The notes: generated by a model from the letters alone, not told the origin. A stretch of 64,000 nt of DNA from Oceanibacterium hippocampi (GCF_900172325.1 NZ_FWFR01000005.1:62001-126000), one strand, 5' to 3'. Numbered from the stretch's first letter, positions 47,923-56,800 are shown. Program-made: numbers and translations.

Positions 47923-49061
47923 GACGTCTCGCCCTTCGGCTCCTGCGTCAGCTCGGCCGCATCGACCGGCTTGACCTTCTGACCCTCGCCGACGAATTCC
48001 TGGCCGACCGTGATGACCCGGACCCGGTCGGGCAGCCCGGTTATCCAGACACCCTTGGTGGTGTCGGAAATGATCCGGGTCGGGAGGAAGTGGACGATGT
48101 CCTCGTCATCGACGATGCGCACGCCGATCACGCCGTCGTCGTTGAGGGTGAGGACCGCGGGGCTGACGAAATGCGCCTTCACCTCGCCGACCGGGAAGCT
48201 GATCGTCGCGGTGACGCCGGATCTGAGCGTCCGTTCGGGGTTCGCGACCTCGAGTTCGACCCGGAACGTCCGTGTCGTCTCCTCGGCGCGCTTGGAGATG
48301 AAGCGGACCGTGCCTTCGGCCGTCTCGCCGCTCACCAGCCGGGCGACACCGGGCGTGCCCTGCGTGAGCGCGCGGACATCGGTTTCGTTGACGTAGCCGA
48401 CGACCAGGAACGGGTCCTCGTCGATGACCGTGGCGACCTTGTTGCCGACATCGAGGAAATCCCCGATATCGGCGCTGCGTTCCTCGACGAAGCCGTCGAA
48501 GGGCGCGCGGATGGTCAGGTGGTCGAGGTTGACTTCCCAGAGCGCGATATCGGCCTTGGCCGAGTCGTAGGCGGCCTGCGCCTGGGCGACCGTCGTTTCG
48601 GCGGCGAATCCCTTCTTGCTGAGCGACGAGGCGGCCTTGAGCTTGATTTCCATTTCGGCCAGTCCGGCGCGCGCCTTGGCCAGCCGCGCCTCATGATCCT
48701 CGACCGCGAGGCGCACCAGGATGTCGCCTTTCTTGACCCGCTGGCCGCGCTCGACCTTGACCGCGACGACACGTCCGGCACCTTCCGCCTTCACATCGAC
48801 CGACCGCAGGGCCTCGGTGCGGCCGCGCACGGTGACGTCGATGGAACGGGTTTCCGCCGCCAGTTCGGCGACGCGCACGAGGGTGAGGGGCTTCTCCGTC
48901 GCCGCCTCGTCGGCCGACGAGGCTTCCTCGTCCGCGCCGATTGCGACATTGGCCTGGGCGGCCGGCCTCTCGTCGCCGGTAAAGCGGTCGATCTGGCCGG
49001 ACAGGATCCAGCCGGCGACAACGACGGCAAGCAGCAATGCAATGATAACGGAACGGTTCAC
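47919..49061 (-). CDS. RND efflux periplasmic adaptor (second system)
   Basis: A 380-residue membrane-fusion protein with an uncleaved-looking N-terminal helix (VIIALLLAVVVAGWILSG), split lipoyl domain (AEGAGRVVAVKVERGQRVKKGDILVRL; TIRAPFDGFVEERSADIGDF), a coiled hairpin (ARLAKARAGLAEMEIKLKAA) and beta-barrel domains. It pairs with the permease that overlaps its stop codon. Encoded 36 bp after padR. Confidence 0.92.
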   Translation of the reverse strand: MNRSVIIALLLAVVVAGWILSGQIDRFTGDERPAAQANVAIGADEEASSADEAATEKPLTLVRVAELAAETRSIDVTVRGRTEALRSVDVKAEGAGRVVAVKVERGQRVKKGDILVRLAVEDHEARLAKARAGLAEMEIKLKAASSLSKKGFAAETTVAQAQAAYDSAKADIALWEVNLDHLTIRAPFDGFVEERSADIGDFLDVGNKVATVIDEDPFLVVGYVNETDVRALTQGTPGVARLVSGETAEGTVRFISKRAEETTRTFRVELEVANPERTLRSGVTATISFPVGEVKAHFVSPAVLTLNDDGVIGVRIVDDEDIVHFLPTRIISDTTKGVWITGLPDRVRVITVGQEFVGEGQKVKPVDAAELTQEPKGETS

Positions 49062-49097
49062 GGCTCCGGCCTTTCCAGTTCGGGGCGGCGCGCCCGC

Positions 49098-49640
49098 CTA
49101 TTCAGCGGCGCGGGTGCTGCCCATCAGCGCCTCGCTTTCCAGCAGGTGGCGATTGTCCTCGAGATATTGAACCGCGGCGCTGTACACGGCCTTGCCGTAG
49201 CCGCAGATGAAGGTCTCTACCTCACCCGCCATGACGCCGGCGCACTCGCGATCGATGTGCGCGATACGGTCGCGGTACTCGTCGATCCGGTCGTCGATCA
49301 GACGGCTCAGATGCCCCGCCGGCAGGAGCCGGGCGAACATCATGACCGCAAGAAACTCGGAACGGATGCGATCGCGTCCCGGATGCTTCTGCAGCGCGTC
49401 CATGAAGGCGAGCTTGCCTGCGGACGTGACCGAATAGACCTTCTTGTCCGGGCGCTTGTCCTGGGCCTGCTGGTCGCAGGTGAGCAGGCCTTCCTCGGTC
49501 AGCTTGTTCAGGGCGGGATAAATCGAACCGTAGCTCGCCTCGTAGAAATGGCTGAGCGGCCCCTCGAAGGTCTTCTTGATCTCGTACCCGGTGGCCTCTT
49601 TCAGGGTCAGCAGGCCGAGGCACAGCATCCGAATGTCCAT
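49098..49640 (-). CDS. PadR-family transcriptional regulator
   Basis: A 180-residue repressor: winged helix (LGLLTLKEATGYEIKKTFEG, SYGSIYPALNKLTEEGLL, YSVTSAGKLAFMDAL) and a C-terminal helical dimer domain of the PadR/Vir type. PadR proteins usually repress adjacent detoxification or efflux genes and their own promoter. It heads the operon with the RND adaptor and permease; the dyad at 49673-49691 in its promoter is the likely operator. GGAGCGTGAC precedes the ATG. Confidence 0.9.
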   Translation of the reverse strand: MDIRMLCLGLLTLKEATGYEIKKTFEGPLSHFYEASYGSIYPALNKLTEEGLLTCDQQAQDKRPDKKVYSVTSAGKLAFMDALQKHPGRDRIRSEFLAVMMFARLLPAGHLSRLIDDRIDEYRDRIAHIDRECAGVMAGEVETFICGYGKAVYSAAVQYLEDNRHLLESEALMGSTRAAE

Positions 49641-49672
49641 GTCACGCTCCGGTACGCATACAAAAAATCGTC

Positions 49673-49691
49673 ATATATCGAGTTGATATAT
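49673..49691 (-). promoter_or_regulatory. AT-rich dyad, candidate PadR operator
   Basis: ATATATC-GAGTT-GATATAT is a perfect 7-bp-arm inverted repeat, 33 bp before the padR ATG, next to a CATAAT that could be a -10 box. In this GC-rich genome such an AT-rich dyad stands out. Confidence 0.55.
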
Positions 49692-49851
49692 TATGCAGTA
49701 ATGTAAATCACCTTCTTGTGAATTGCAAGGGCCTGCCGGTTGCCGGTGTGTGGCTACCGGCTTCGAAGCCGGGCAGCCCGGACGGGCGTCCGGCGTTCCC
49801 GGATGCGATGCACCCGTCCGGATCGAACGGCGTGTCCTGTTCAGGAAAAGG

Positions 49852-49873
49852 AAAAGCCCCGGCGAGGCGGGGC
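49852..49873 (-). terminator. Intrinsic terminator, minus strand
   Basis: GCCCCG (49856-49861) pairs with CGGGGC (49868-49873); read on the minus strand it is followed by TTTTCCTTTTCC. It lies 62 bp after the SleB-like gene. Confidence 0.65.
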
Positions 49874-49934
49874 CTGGGACGATCGGTCGGCGGGCGATGA
49901 TCGGGCCGGGCGGCCCGGCCGGCGGATGGCGCCC

Positions 49935-50438
49935 CTAGGTCTTCTGGTTCGTCCGGTAGAAGACATGCCGGCCGATGGTCTGGGTGCGCTGCAGATGCGA
50001 GGCCCAGCGCGGCGCGACATAATCGGCATGGTAGTGCGTCGCCGCGTCGGTCAGGTCGCGCAGCGTCCGGCTCAGCACCATGTCGGCGACGCCCTGGGCC
50101 CGCGCCCAGGATGCCGGGTCACGCGGCGTGTCGGAGCGGCCGTCGCAGGCAAAGGAGAACTGGCAGGCGTTCCGGCGCGTGGCATTCTGGTAGACAACGC
50201 CGCAGGCGCTGTCCGGATAGCGGCGATCCTGCATCCGGTTGGCAATGACGAGGGCAACCGCGAGCTGCCCCATGTAGGGCTCGCCACGGGCCTCGAAATA
50301 GACCGCCTTGGCCAGGCAATCCCGTTCCTTGGCGGCGAGCGCCGCGCGGTCGGCGTCGCTCGGGCAGATCAGCGGCAAGGCGGCCAGGAGGCCGGCCAGG
50401 TAAATCACCGTCAGGGTCGTCAATACCGTGAGTCGCAT
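49935..50438 (-). CDS. SleB-like cell wall hydrolase
   Basis: A 167-residue protein with an N-terminal signal or anchor (LTVLTTLTVIYLAGLLAALPL) and the Hydrolase_2 (SleB) domain. CLAKAVYFEARGEPYMGQLAVALVIANR contains the conserved catalytic Glu; Cys residues in DSACGVVYQ and NACQFSFACDG, and THYHADYVAPRW, are family features. It is expected to cleave peptidoglycan (lytic transglycosylase or amidase type) in the periplasm. Monocistronic. Confidence 0.88.
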   Translation of the reverse strand: MRLTVLTTLTVIYLAGLLAALPLICPSDADRAALAAKERDCLAKAVYFEARGEPYMGQLAVALVIANRMQDRRYPDSACGVVYQNATRRNACQFSFACDGRSDTPRDPASWARAQGVADMVLSRTLRDLTDAATHYHADYVAPRWASHLQRTQTIGRHVFYRTNQKT

Positions 50439-50519
50439 CTCGCTCCCCTTGTGCGACGCCTCACATCGTCATTCGTTCAATATCGCATTAGGGGAATATT
50501 GAGGCGGAACTATGGCGTC

Positions 50520-50762
50520 TCAGCCGCCCTCGTTCGCCTCGGGCGTTCCGGCGAAGCGGGCCCGCGCCGGACGCTTGCGGGGACGCGCTCGGCCACCGCG
50601 GCGCGCCCGCAGGACGGCCAGCAGCGCCATCCGCGCCTCGTTGGGCATGCCCGGCCAGTCGGCGATCTCGGCACCGCTCCGCCAGCAGCCCCGGCACAGG
50701 CCGGTATCGCTTTCGAGAATGCAGATGCCGACGCAGGGCGAGGGGATGTCGATCTGGCTCAT
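50520..50762 (-). CDS. DUF1289 domain protein
   Basis: An 80-residue protein with the DUF1289 cysteine cluster PCVGICILESDTGLCRGCWRS (Cys at about 10, 14, 23, 26), probably binding a metal or Fe-S centre, and the EIADWP motif. Arg-rich C-terminus. Small members are widespread in proteobacteria; function unknown. The ATG at 50762 starts right before the domain. Confidence 0.85.
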   Translation of the reverse strand: MSQIDIPSPCVGICILESDTGLCRGCWRSGAEIADWPGMPNEARMALLAVLRARRGGRARPRKRPARARFAGTPEANEGG

Positions 50763-51056
50763 GGAGGTTCCGGTGGCGCCGTTCTGGCGGCCGGTCGCCG
50801 GCCGGCGGGTCCGCGCATCATTCGTCGCGGCGGGGCCCCGAGTCAACCATCCGCATTGCCACATGACCCGGCCGTCGGCTATGCATGATGTGCGGGGTGG
50901 AGTGTGAATTGAACCGATGTCCGAGATAGGCGAGGCAGCGGGCCAACGGGCTTTTGGCTGGCGGCCGGACGGCGTTGCGACGGCGATGGGGCATGTCGCG
51001 ACGAAGCATGCCTGTTGTCGACGCGCCGCTCGCGGTGCTGAACGCGCACGCCGGCC
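50763..51056. other. Divergent intergenic region, nothing recognised
   Basis: A 294-bp gap between the DUF1289 gene and the hydrolase-like gene. No promoter, hairpin or coding sequence could be supported. Confidence 0.35.
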
Positions 51057-51884
51057 ATGAGACGAAGGCGGGCGACCAATCTGCTGCTGATCGTGCTCGC
51101 GGTTTACGCGGTCGCGGCAGGGCTGGTCTGGCATTTCCAGCGTGAACTGCTCTATGGCAGCGGTGACCCGGTGGCCGAGAATATCGCGCCGCCGGGCCTG
51201 AACGCGGTCCGCTTCATCACCGAGGACGGCTTGACCCTCTACGGCTGGTTCAAGCCGCCCGGCGAGGCGAAGGAGATCGTGGTCTTCTTTCACGGCGCGC
51301 AGCAGTCGGTCGCCGACCAGTGGCTTCGGGCGCAGCCGCTGCTGACGCAGGGATATGGCGCGCTCCTGGTCGAGTTCCGCGGCTATGGCGGCAATCCTGG
51401 CGATCCGTCGGAGTCCGGGATTCTCCTCGACGCGCGCGCCGCGCTGAATTACGTGCTGGCAAGCGGGATCAATCCGTCCCGGATCGTCCTGTTCGGCCGG
51501 GCCATGGGCGCCGACGTCGCGGTCTCGACGGCGCTCAAGACGGAGGTCGGGGCGCTCGTCCTCGAAACGCCCTTCACCAGCTTCGCCGACTACTGGACCG
51601 CGCGCTTTCCCTGGCTTCCCTTCGGATTCCTGCTCAAGGACCGATTCGCGACGATCGAGAAGATCGGCCGCGTCAAGGCACCGATCCTGATCCTGCATGG
51701 CGGCCGCGACCCGCATGTGCCGATCGCCCAGGGACGGGCGGTCTTCGAGGCGGCGCCGGCCAAGAAGGAAGCCTTTTTCGTCGACGATGCGGGCGACGCC
51801 GAACTGTTCGACCGAGGCGCGACCGAGGCGGTTCTCGATTTCCTCGAACGGGTCATGCAGCCCGACGGCCAGAACGGCGTCTGA
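51057..51884 (+). CDS. Alpha/beta-hydrolase-fold protein lacking the nucleophile serine
   Basis: A 275-residue membrane-anchored protein (one helix, LLLIVLAVYAVAAGLVW) of the Bem46/ABHD13-like group. Fold motifs are clear: VVFFHGAQQS, VEFRGYGGNPGDPSE and APILILHGGRDPHVPI with the triad Asp218. But the nucleophile elbow reads LFGRAMGADVA, so Ala149 replaces Ser, and the usual catalytic His position is in DDAGDAELFD, with Asp247 in place of His. Two triad members are missing, so hydrolysis by the normal mechanism is unlikely. The start is uncertain; no clear ribosome site precedes the ATG. Confidence 0.82.
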   Translation: MRRRRATNLLLIVLAVYAVAAGLVWHFQRELLYGSGDPVAENIAPPGLNAVRFITEDGLTLYGWFKPPGEAKEIVVFFHGAQQSVADQWLRAQPLLTQGYGALLVEFRGYGGNPGDPSESGILLDARAALNYVLASGINPSRIVLFGRAMGADVAVSTALKTEVGALVLETPFTSFADYWTARFPWLPFGFLLKDRFATIEKIGRVKAPILILHGGRDPHVPIAQGRAVFEAAPAKKEAFFVDDAGDAELFDRGATEAVLDFLERVMQPDGQNGV

Positions 51885-51914
51885 TACCCGGGCGCGTGCC
51901 GGCCGCGCGCGGCC

Positions 51915-53540
51915 TCAATCGCTGCCCTCGCTCGCCGCGGCCAGCATCTCCGGGGTATCGATGTCGAAGAAGATCGCGTCGCCGTCGATCGGGACCTCGA
52001 CCGTGACCTCGTCGTTCTCGGCGATCAGGTGGCGCGCCCCCAGGTCGCCCTTCAGCGCGGCGATGTCGCCGGCGAACTCGCGCCCGATCAGCACTGGATT
52101 GCCGCGCTTGCCGCGATAGGTCGGCACGACGATGGCGCGCCCCTCCCGCGGGTCGAAGGCGGCGATCATGCTGTCGAGCAGCGCCGCCCCGACGCGCGGC
52201 ATGTCGCCCAGCATGACGATCGCGCCGTCGGCCGCCTCGGGAAGGGCCGCGTAGCCGGCGCGCAGCGAGGCGCTGAGCCCCGCGGCATAGTCGCTGCTGT
52301 CGACGAATTGCACGGCGCGGTCGCCGAGCGCGGCACGGACCTGGTCCGCCTGGTGCCCGGTCACGACCAGCACCGGATCGCAGGCGGCGGCGAGCGCCGC
52401 GTCGACCGCATGGGCGACCATCGGCTTGCCGCCGACCGGTTCGAGCAGCTTGTTGGCGGCCCCCATGCGACGCGACTGGCCGGCGGCGAGCACGATCGCG
52501 GCGACGGAGGGGCCGATCTTCGGCCGCTCGCCGGGCCGGCGATCGCGCGGTTGCGGCCGGCTGTGGATCTCCTGCAGCAGGCCGCCGGCGCCGAGCCGGG
52601 CGAGGTCCGTGCTGCCGACGGCAACGCCGGCGATCAGCCGCTCCAGCACCCAGTCGAAGCCGTTCAGCTTCGGTGAACGGGCGCAGCCCGGCAGTGCCAC
52701 GACCGGGGTCTCGTCGTGGCGTCCGAGCAGCAGGAGGTTGCCCGGGTCGACCGGCATCCCGAAATGCTCGATCCGCCCGCCCGCGGCAACGATCCCGGCC
52801 GGCAGCACGTCGCCCCGGTCAGTGATCGCCGAGGCGCCGAACAGCAGCACGAGATCGCAGCCAGCGGCCAGTGCCTCGGCGACCGCGCCGGCCACCGAGT
52901 CCTCGTGATGAGGCACCGTCCGGACGACGTCGAGGCGCGCGCCGAAGCTTTCCAGCCGGGTCCGAACGACCTGCTCGGTCTTGTCCAGCATGGCATCCTT
53001 GGTCGCCTCGAAACGGGTCATGACGAGGGCCACGCGGCGGGGCGCGAAGGCGGCGACCCGCACCATGCCGGCGACACCGGCCATGGTCCGCCAGGCGTCC
53101 AGCGTGCGCCGGGCGGCGGCGAACGGGATGATCTTGATGGTGGCGATCATCCGCCCGGCCTCGACCCGTGCGTAGGGGGCAAGCGTCGCCACCGTCACTG
53201 CCTCGTCGATCTGGTTGAGCCGGGCCAGCAGGTCGGCATCGACGACCAGAATGCCGTCGGCGTCGGCATAGAGATTGACGCGCCCGGTGAAGGGTTCGCG
53301 CTGGAGCGTCATCGGCCCGGCGATCAGGGTGGCGATTTCCTCGGCTGCGGAATCCTCCGGCACGTCGTCGGGATCGAGCCGGGCGGCGACGATCGTCTCG
53401 TGGCCGGCCCGGCGGAGCGCGGCGACATCGTCGGCGGTCAGGACATGCCCCTTGCGGAAACGTCGTCCCTCGACCGAGAGCGCGTGGGCGAGGATCGCCC
53501 CTGTCGCCGCGCTGTCGGTGCCGATCCGTCCGAACTTCAT
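51915..53540 (-). CDS. Molybdopterin-binding/MocA-like nucleotidyltransferase fusion
   Basis: A 541-residue two-domain protein. Residues 1 to about 340 form a MoeA/MogA-like molybdopterin-binding part (KFGRIGTDSAATGAILAHAL, LVLLFGASAITDRGD). From about 345 a MobA/MocA-type NTP transferase follows (AIVLAAGQSRRMGAANKLLE, GAIVMLGDMPRV, GKRGNPVLIGREF). Such fusions sit in cox/xdh clusters and are thought to convert the molybdenum cofactor to the cytosine dinucleotide form required by CO-dehydrogenase-type enzymes. Its start overlaps the xdhC-type gene by 4 bp; last gene of the cox operon. Confidence 0.9.
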   Translation of the reverse strand: MKFGRIGTDSAATGAILAHALSVEGRRFRKGHVLTADDVAALRRAGHETIVAARLDPDDVPEDSAAEEIATLIAGPMTLQREPFTGRVNLYADADGILVVDADLLARLNQIDEAVTVATLAPYARVEAGRMIATIKIIPFAAARRTLDAWRTMAGVAGMVRVAAFAPRRVALVMTRFEATKDAMLDKTEQVVRTRLESFGARLDVVRTVPHHEDSVAGAVAEALAAGCDLVLLFGASAITDRGDVLPAGIVAAGGRIEHFGMPVDPGNLLLLGRHDETPVVALPGCARSPKLNGFDWVLERLIAGVAVGSTDLARLGAGGLLQEIHSRPQPRDRRPGERPKIGPSVAAIVLAAGQSRRMGAANKLLEPVGGKPMVAHAVDAALAAACDPVLVVTGHQADQVRAALGDRAVQFVDSSDYAAGLSASLRAGYAALPEAADGAIVMLGDMPRVGAALLDSMIAAFDPREGRAIVVPTYRGKRGNPVLIGREFAGDIAALKGDLGARHLIAENDEVTVEVPIDGDAIFFDIDTPEMLAAASEGSD

Positions 53541-54226
53541 GACCGCTCTCCCTTGCGCAGCGCGGCGGTGATCTGGGCCATCGCCGAGACCGCGATCTCG
53601 GCCGGCGAGCGGGCGCCGATGTCGAGCCCGAGCGGGGCGTGGATGCGCGCGAGCTCGGCCTCGCCGAGGCCCGCCTTCGCGAGCCGTTCGAGCCGCTTCG
53701 CATGGGTCCGCGTGCTGCCGAGCGAGCCGACATAGAAGGCGTCCGAACGCAGCGCCACCTGCAGGGCCGGATCGTCGAGCTTCGGATCGTGGGTGAGGGT
53801 CACCACCGCCGTCCGGTGATCGGGGGCAAGCGTCGCCATGGCGTCGTCCGGCCAGTCGTCGAGCAGGGTGACGCCCGGAAAGCGTTCCAGCGTGCCGAAG
53901 GCGCGCCGCGGATCGATCACCGTCACCGCGTAGCCGGCCAGCGTCGCCATCGGCACGAGGGCCTGGGCAATATGCACCGCCCCGACGATCAGCATCCGGA
54001 GCGGCGGGTTGAAGACCTGCAGGAAGCGGGCCCCGCCGGGCAGCTCGACCGTGCCGCTCCGATCGTTCCGGGCTGCGATTCTGGCCGCCTCCAGAAGTTC
54101 GCTGTTGCCCGTGTCTTCAAAGGGATAGAGCAACGTTTCGTCACCGTTCTTCAGGTCGACCGATCTGACGACGGAACGTTTTTCAGCCTGGTCCCTGCGC
54201 AGTTGCGCGAGTGTCGAGAGTTGCAT
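53537..54226 (-). CDS. XdhC/CoxF-family Moco insertion protein, Rossmann-domain half
   Basis: A 229-residue protein. A short N-terminal XdhC-like part is followed by the XdhC Rossmann domain (RMLIVGAVHIAQALVPMATLAGY, TVIDPRRAFGTLERF, VVTLTHDPKLDDPAL, YVGSLGSTRTHAKRLERL). XdhC proteins bind and insert matured molybdenum cofactor into xanthine-dehydrogenase-type enzymes. Here the family is split in two genes; the partner half is just upstream. Overlaps the nucleotidyltransferase gene (ATGA). Confidence 0.9.
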   Translation of the reverse strand: MQLSTLAQLRRDQAEKRSVVRSVDLKNGDETLLYPFEDTGNSELLEAARIAARNDRSGTVELPGGARFLQVFNPPLRMLIVGAVHIAQALVPMATLAGYAVTVIDPRRAFGTLERFPGVTLLDDWPDDAMATLAPDHRTAVVTLTHDPKLDDPALQVALRSDAFYVGSLGSTRTHAKRLERLAKAGLGEAELARIHAPLGLDIGARSPAEIAVSAMAQITAALRKGERS

Positions 54227-54232
54227 CGCCGG

Positions 54233-54577
54233 TCAGCCCAGCGCTTCGACGAAAACCTGGATCCTGCCGCCGCAGGCGAGCCCGACTTCCCAGGCCTCCT
54301 CGTTGCTGACGCCGAATTCCAGCATGGCCGGCTTGCCGCTCTTCATCACCGCGTTGGCGGCCTCGATCACCGCGCCCTCGACGCAGCCGCCGCTGACCGA
54401 TCCGGCCATGTTCATCGCGTCGTCGACGGCGAGCTGGCTGCCGGCCGGGCGGGGCGCCGAGCCCCAGGTCGAGATGACGGTCGCCAGCGCGACCTGTCGT
54501 CCGGCCGCCTTCCAGGCCTCGGCCTGGGTCAGCACGTCCTCCGTGCCACGCATCGTCATGTCGTTGTCGCCGCTCAT
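54233..54577 (-). CDS. XdhC/CoxI-family Moco insertion protein, N-terminal half
   Basis: A 114-residue protein containing the XdhC_CoxI domain: ALATVISTWGSAPRPAGSQL, AGSVSGGCVEGAVIEAA and GLACGGRIQVFVE. The Cys in SGGCVEG and LACGG are the conserved Moco-binding cysteines. GGAGG precedes the ATG at 54577, which overlaps the coxE stop by 4 bp. Only 6 bp separate it from the Rossmann half. Confidence 0.9.
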   Translation of the reverse strand: MSGDNDMTMRGTEDVLTQAEAWKAAGRQVALATVISTWGSAPRPAGSQLAVDDAMNMAGSVSGGCVEGAVIEAANAVMKSGKPAMLEFGVSNEEAWEVGLACGGRIQVFVEALG

Positions 54578-55797
54578 GCCGCCAATCCTCCACGCTGGTT
54601 CCACCCTGTCTCCGGCCGCGACAGGGCCTGGACGAGATCGCCCAGACTCTCGAGATTGTGCACTGGCCGAAACTCGTCAACATGCGGCAGGATCGCCCGG
54701 ATGCCCTTCGATTTCGGCTCGAATGCCTCGTAGCGGAGCAGGGGGTTGAGCCAGATCAGCCGGCGACAGGACTTCTGCAGCCGTTCGACTTCCTCCTCCA
54801 GCCCCTTGCCGGCGTCGCGGTCGAGACCGTCGCTGATCAGCAGCACCACGGCGCCCTGGCCGAGCACGCGCCGGCTCCAGACCAGGTTGAATTCGCGGAG
54901 CGTCGTGCCGATCCGCGTGCCGCCCGACCAGTCCTCGACCTCCTCGCCGACCAGGTCCAGCGCCTCGTCGACATCGCGGGCCCGCATCTGCCGGGTGATG
55001 TTGGTGAGCCGGGTCCCGAAGACGAAGGAATGGACCCGGTCCCGGTCGCTGGTCAGGGTATGGACGAAATGCAGCAGCATCCGGCTGTAACTCGACATCG
55101 AGCCGGAAATGTCGCACAGCACGACCAGCGGCGAGGTCCTGAGCCGGCGTCGGCGGCGCTGCAGGGCGATGATCCCGCTGCCGCCCCGCATCGACATCCG
55201 GAGCGTGCGGCGCATGTCGATCGAGGCGCCGCGCGGATCCGCCACCATCCGCCGCGAGCGGATCGGTGGTACCGGCAGCCGCATCCTGGCGATCAGTTGC
55301 CGCGCCGCCTCGACCTCGGCGGCCGACATCTCCTCGAAATCCTTCTTCTGCAGGACCTCGCGGTCGGACCAGGTGAGCTGGGCATCGATCTCGATCTCCT
55401 GCTCGCGCTCCTCGCGCCGCTGCTGGCCGCCGGCGAGCGTCGCGAGCGCCTCGGCGACCCGCTTCGATTGCGGCTTCTGCTGTTCCTTGGCGGCATCCTC
55501 GAACACGGTCGGCAGCATCATCTGCATCATCCGTTCGAGGATTTCCGGGTTGCGCCAGAAGATGTGGAACACCTGGTCGAACAGGTAGCGCTGGTCGCGC
55601 CGGCGGACGAAGACCGAATGCAGCGCCCAGTAGAAATCGTCGCGGCGGCGAAGCCCGGACAGCTCGGCCGCGCGGACCGCGTCGATCACCGAGGCCGGTC
55701 CGACCGGCAGGCCGGCGCGGCGCAGCACGCGGGCGAAATGCATGATGTTCTCGGCCAGCCGGCCGCCGGGAAGCTCCCCCTCGCTGTCGCCGGCCAT
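54574..55797 (-). CDS. coxE: CoxE-like VWA-domain protein
   Basis: A 407-residue cytoplasmic protein of the CoxE family with a von Willebrand A domain in the C-terminal half; the MIDAS motif DISGSMSS and GTRIGTTLREF are present. With the CoxD ATPase it matures the Mo-Cu/Mo active site of the hydroxylase. The ATG overlaps the coxD stop by one base (TGATG). The N-terminal half is helical and charged (QQRREEREQEIEIDAQL). Confidence 0.92.
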   Translation of the reverse strand: MAGDSEGELPGGRLAENIMHFARVLRRAGLPVGPASVIDAVRAAELSGLRRRDDFYWALHSVFVRRRDQRYLFDQVFHIFWRNPEILERMMQMMLPTVFEDAAKEQQKPQSKRVAEALATLAGGQQRREEREQEIEIDAQLTWSDREVLQKKDFEEMSAAEVEAARQLIARMRLPVPPIRSRRMVADPRGASIDMRRTLRMSMRGGSGIIALQRRRRRLRTSPLVVLCDISGSMSSYSRMLLHFVHTLTSDRDRVHSFVFGTRLTNITRQMRARDVDEALDLVGEEVEDWSGGTRIGTTLREFNLVWSRRVLGQGAVVLLISDGLDRDAGKGLEEEVERLQKSCRRLIWLNPLLRYEAFEPKSKGIRAILPHVDEFRPVHNLESLGDLVQALSRPETGWNQRGGLAA

Positions 55798-56708
55798 CAG
55801 CCGACCGCCGCGAGCTCGCGTTCGACGCGGGCGAGGATCTCCGCCGCCTCCGTGCCCTGCACCTTGGCGATGTCGTCCTGGTATTTCAGCAGCACGCCAA
55901 GGGTGTCGTCGACCGCTGCCGGATCGAGCGACAGCACGTCGAGCTGGGTCAGCGCCTTGGTCCAGTCGATGGTTTCCGCGACGCCCGGCAGCTTGAAGAG
56001 ATTGCGGTCCTCGCGCAGCGCCTGCACGAAGGCGACGATCTGGCGGCTGAGCCGCTCGCCCGCCTCCGGCGCCTTGATGCGCAGGATCTCGAGTTCGCGC
56101 TGGGTGTCCGGATAGTCGACCCAGTGATAGAGGCAGCGCCGCTTCAGCGCGTCATGGATTTCCCGGGTCCGGTTCGAGGTGATGACGACGATCGGTGGAT
56201 GCTCGGCCGTCACGGTGCCGATTTCCGGGATCGTCACCTGATAGTCCGCAAGCACTTCCAGCAGGAAGGCCTCGAACGGCTCGTCGGTGCGGTCGAGTTC
56301 GTCGATCAGCAGCACGGCGGGGCCCTCGGCGCTGGGCTCGAGCGCCTGCAGCAGCGGCCGCTTGATCAGGAAGCGCTCGGAAAAGATGTCGGTCTCGGCC
56401 GAGCTCGAATCGCGGGCCTCGGCGAGCCGGATCTCGAGCATCTGGCGGGCATAGTTCCATTCGTAGACGGCGGAACTGACGTCGAGCCCCTCGTAGCACT
56501 GCAGACGCACCAGCCGGCGTCCGAGGGCGGCGGCCAGCACCTTGGCGATCTCGGTCTTGCCGACCCCGGCCTCGCCCTCGAGAAAGATCGGCCGTCCCAT
56601 CCGCAGGCTGAGAAAGAGGATGGTCGCGAGACTGCGGTCGGCGACATAGTCGGCCTCGCCGAGAAGGCTGGCCATTTCATCGATGCTGTCGGGCAGGGCA
56701 CGGGTCAT
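55797..56708 (-). CDS. coxD: CoxD-like MoxR AAA+ ATPase
   Basis: A 303-residue MoxR-type AAA+ protein: Walker A LEGEAGVGKTEIAK, Walker B VLLIDELDRTDEPFEAFLLE, sensor 1 VVITSNRTREIHDALKRRC. In Oligotropha CoxD is needed to complete the CO dehydrogenase active site, working with CoxE. The ATG is at 56708; a terminator-like hairpin lies between it and coxM, so its level may be lower than that of the structural genes. Confidence 0.93.
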   Translation of the reverse strand: MTRALPDSIDEMASLLGEADYVADRSLATILFLSLRMGRPIFLEGEAGVGKTEIAKVLAAALGRRLVRLQCYEGLDVSSAVYEWNYARQMLEIRLAEARDSSSAETDIFSERFLIKRPLLQALEPSAEGPAVLLIDELDRTDEPFEAFLLEVLADYQVTIPEIGTVTAEHPPIVVITSNRTREIHDALKRRCLYHWVDYPDTQRELEILRIKAPEAGERLSRQIVAFVQALREDRNLFKLPGVAETIDWTKALTQLDVLSLDPAAVDDTLGVLLKYQDDIAKVQGTEAAEILARVERELAAVG

Positions 56709-56746
56709 GGAGGGACGCTCGGGCGTTACGGGAACGAAAAGACAAA

Positions 56747-56772
56747 GGGGGAGGCGTCGCGTCGCCTCCCCC
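56747..56772 (-). terminator. Hairpin between coxM and coxD, partial terminator
   Basis: GGGGGAGGCG (56747-56756), loop of 6, CGCCTCCCCC (56763-56772). On the minus strand it is followed by TTTGTCTTTTCG. It could reduce read-through from the structural genes into the maturation genes. Confidence 0.7.
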
Positions 56773-56800
56773 CGTCGATGTCGGTGGTCAGGCTCAGCGC

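Noticed and set aside
44932-47982. Very long open frame on the plus strand opposite the second RND permease
   Set aside because: It is an antisense shadow produced by high GC; its composition (Asp, His, Arg and Gly rich) matches no protein, while the minus-strand frame is a clear RND pump.
49757-49772. Palindrome CCGGCTTCGAAGCCGG near the padR promoter
   Set aside because: GC-rich, no T run and no matching gene position; the AT-rich dyad at 49673 is the better operator.
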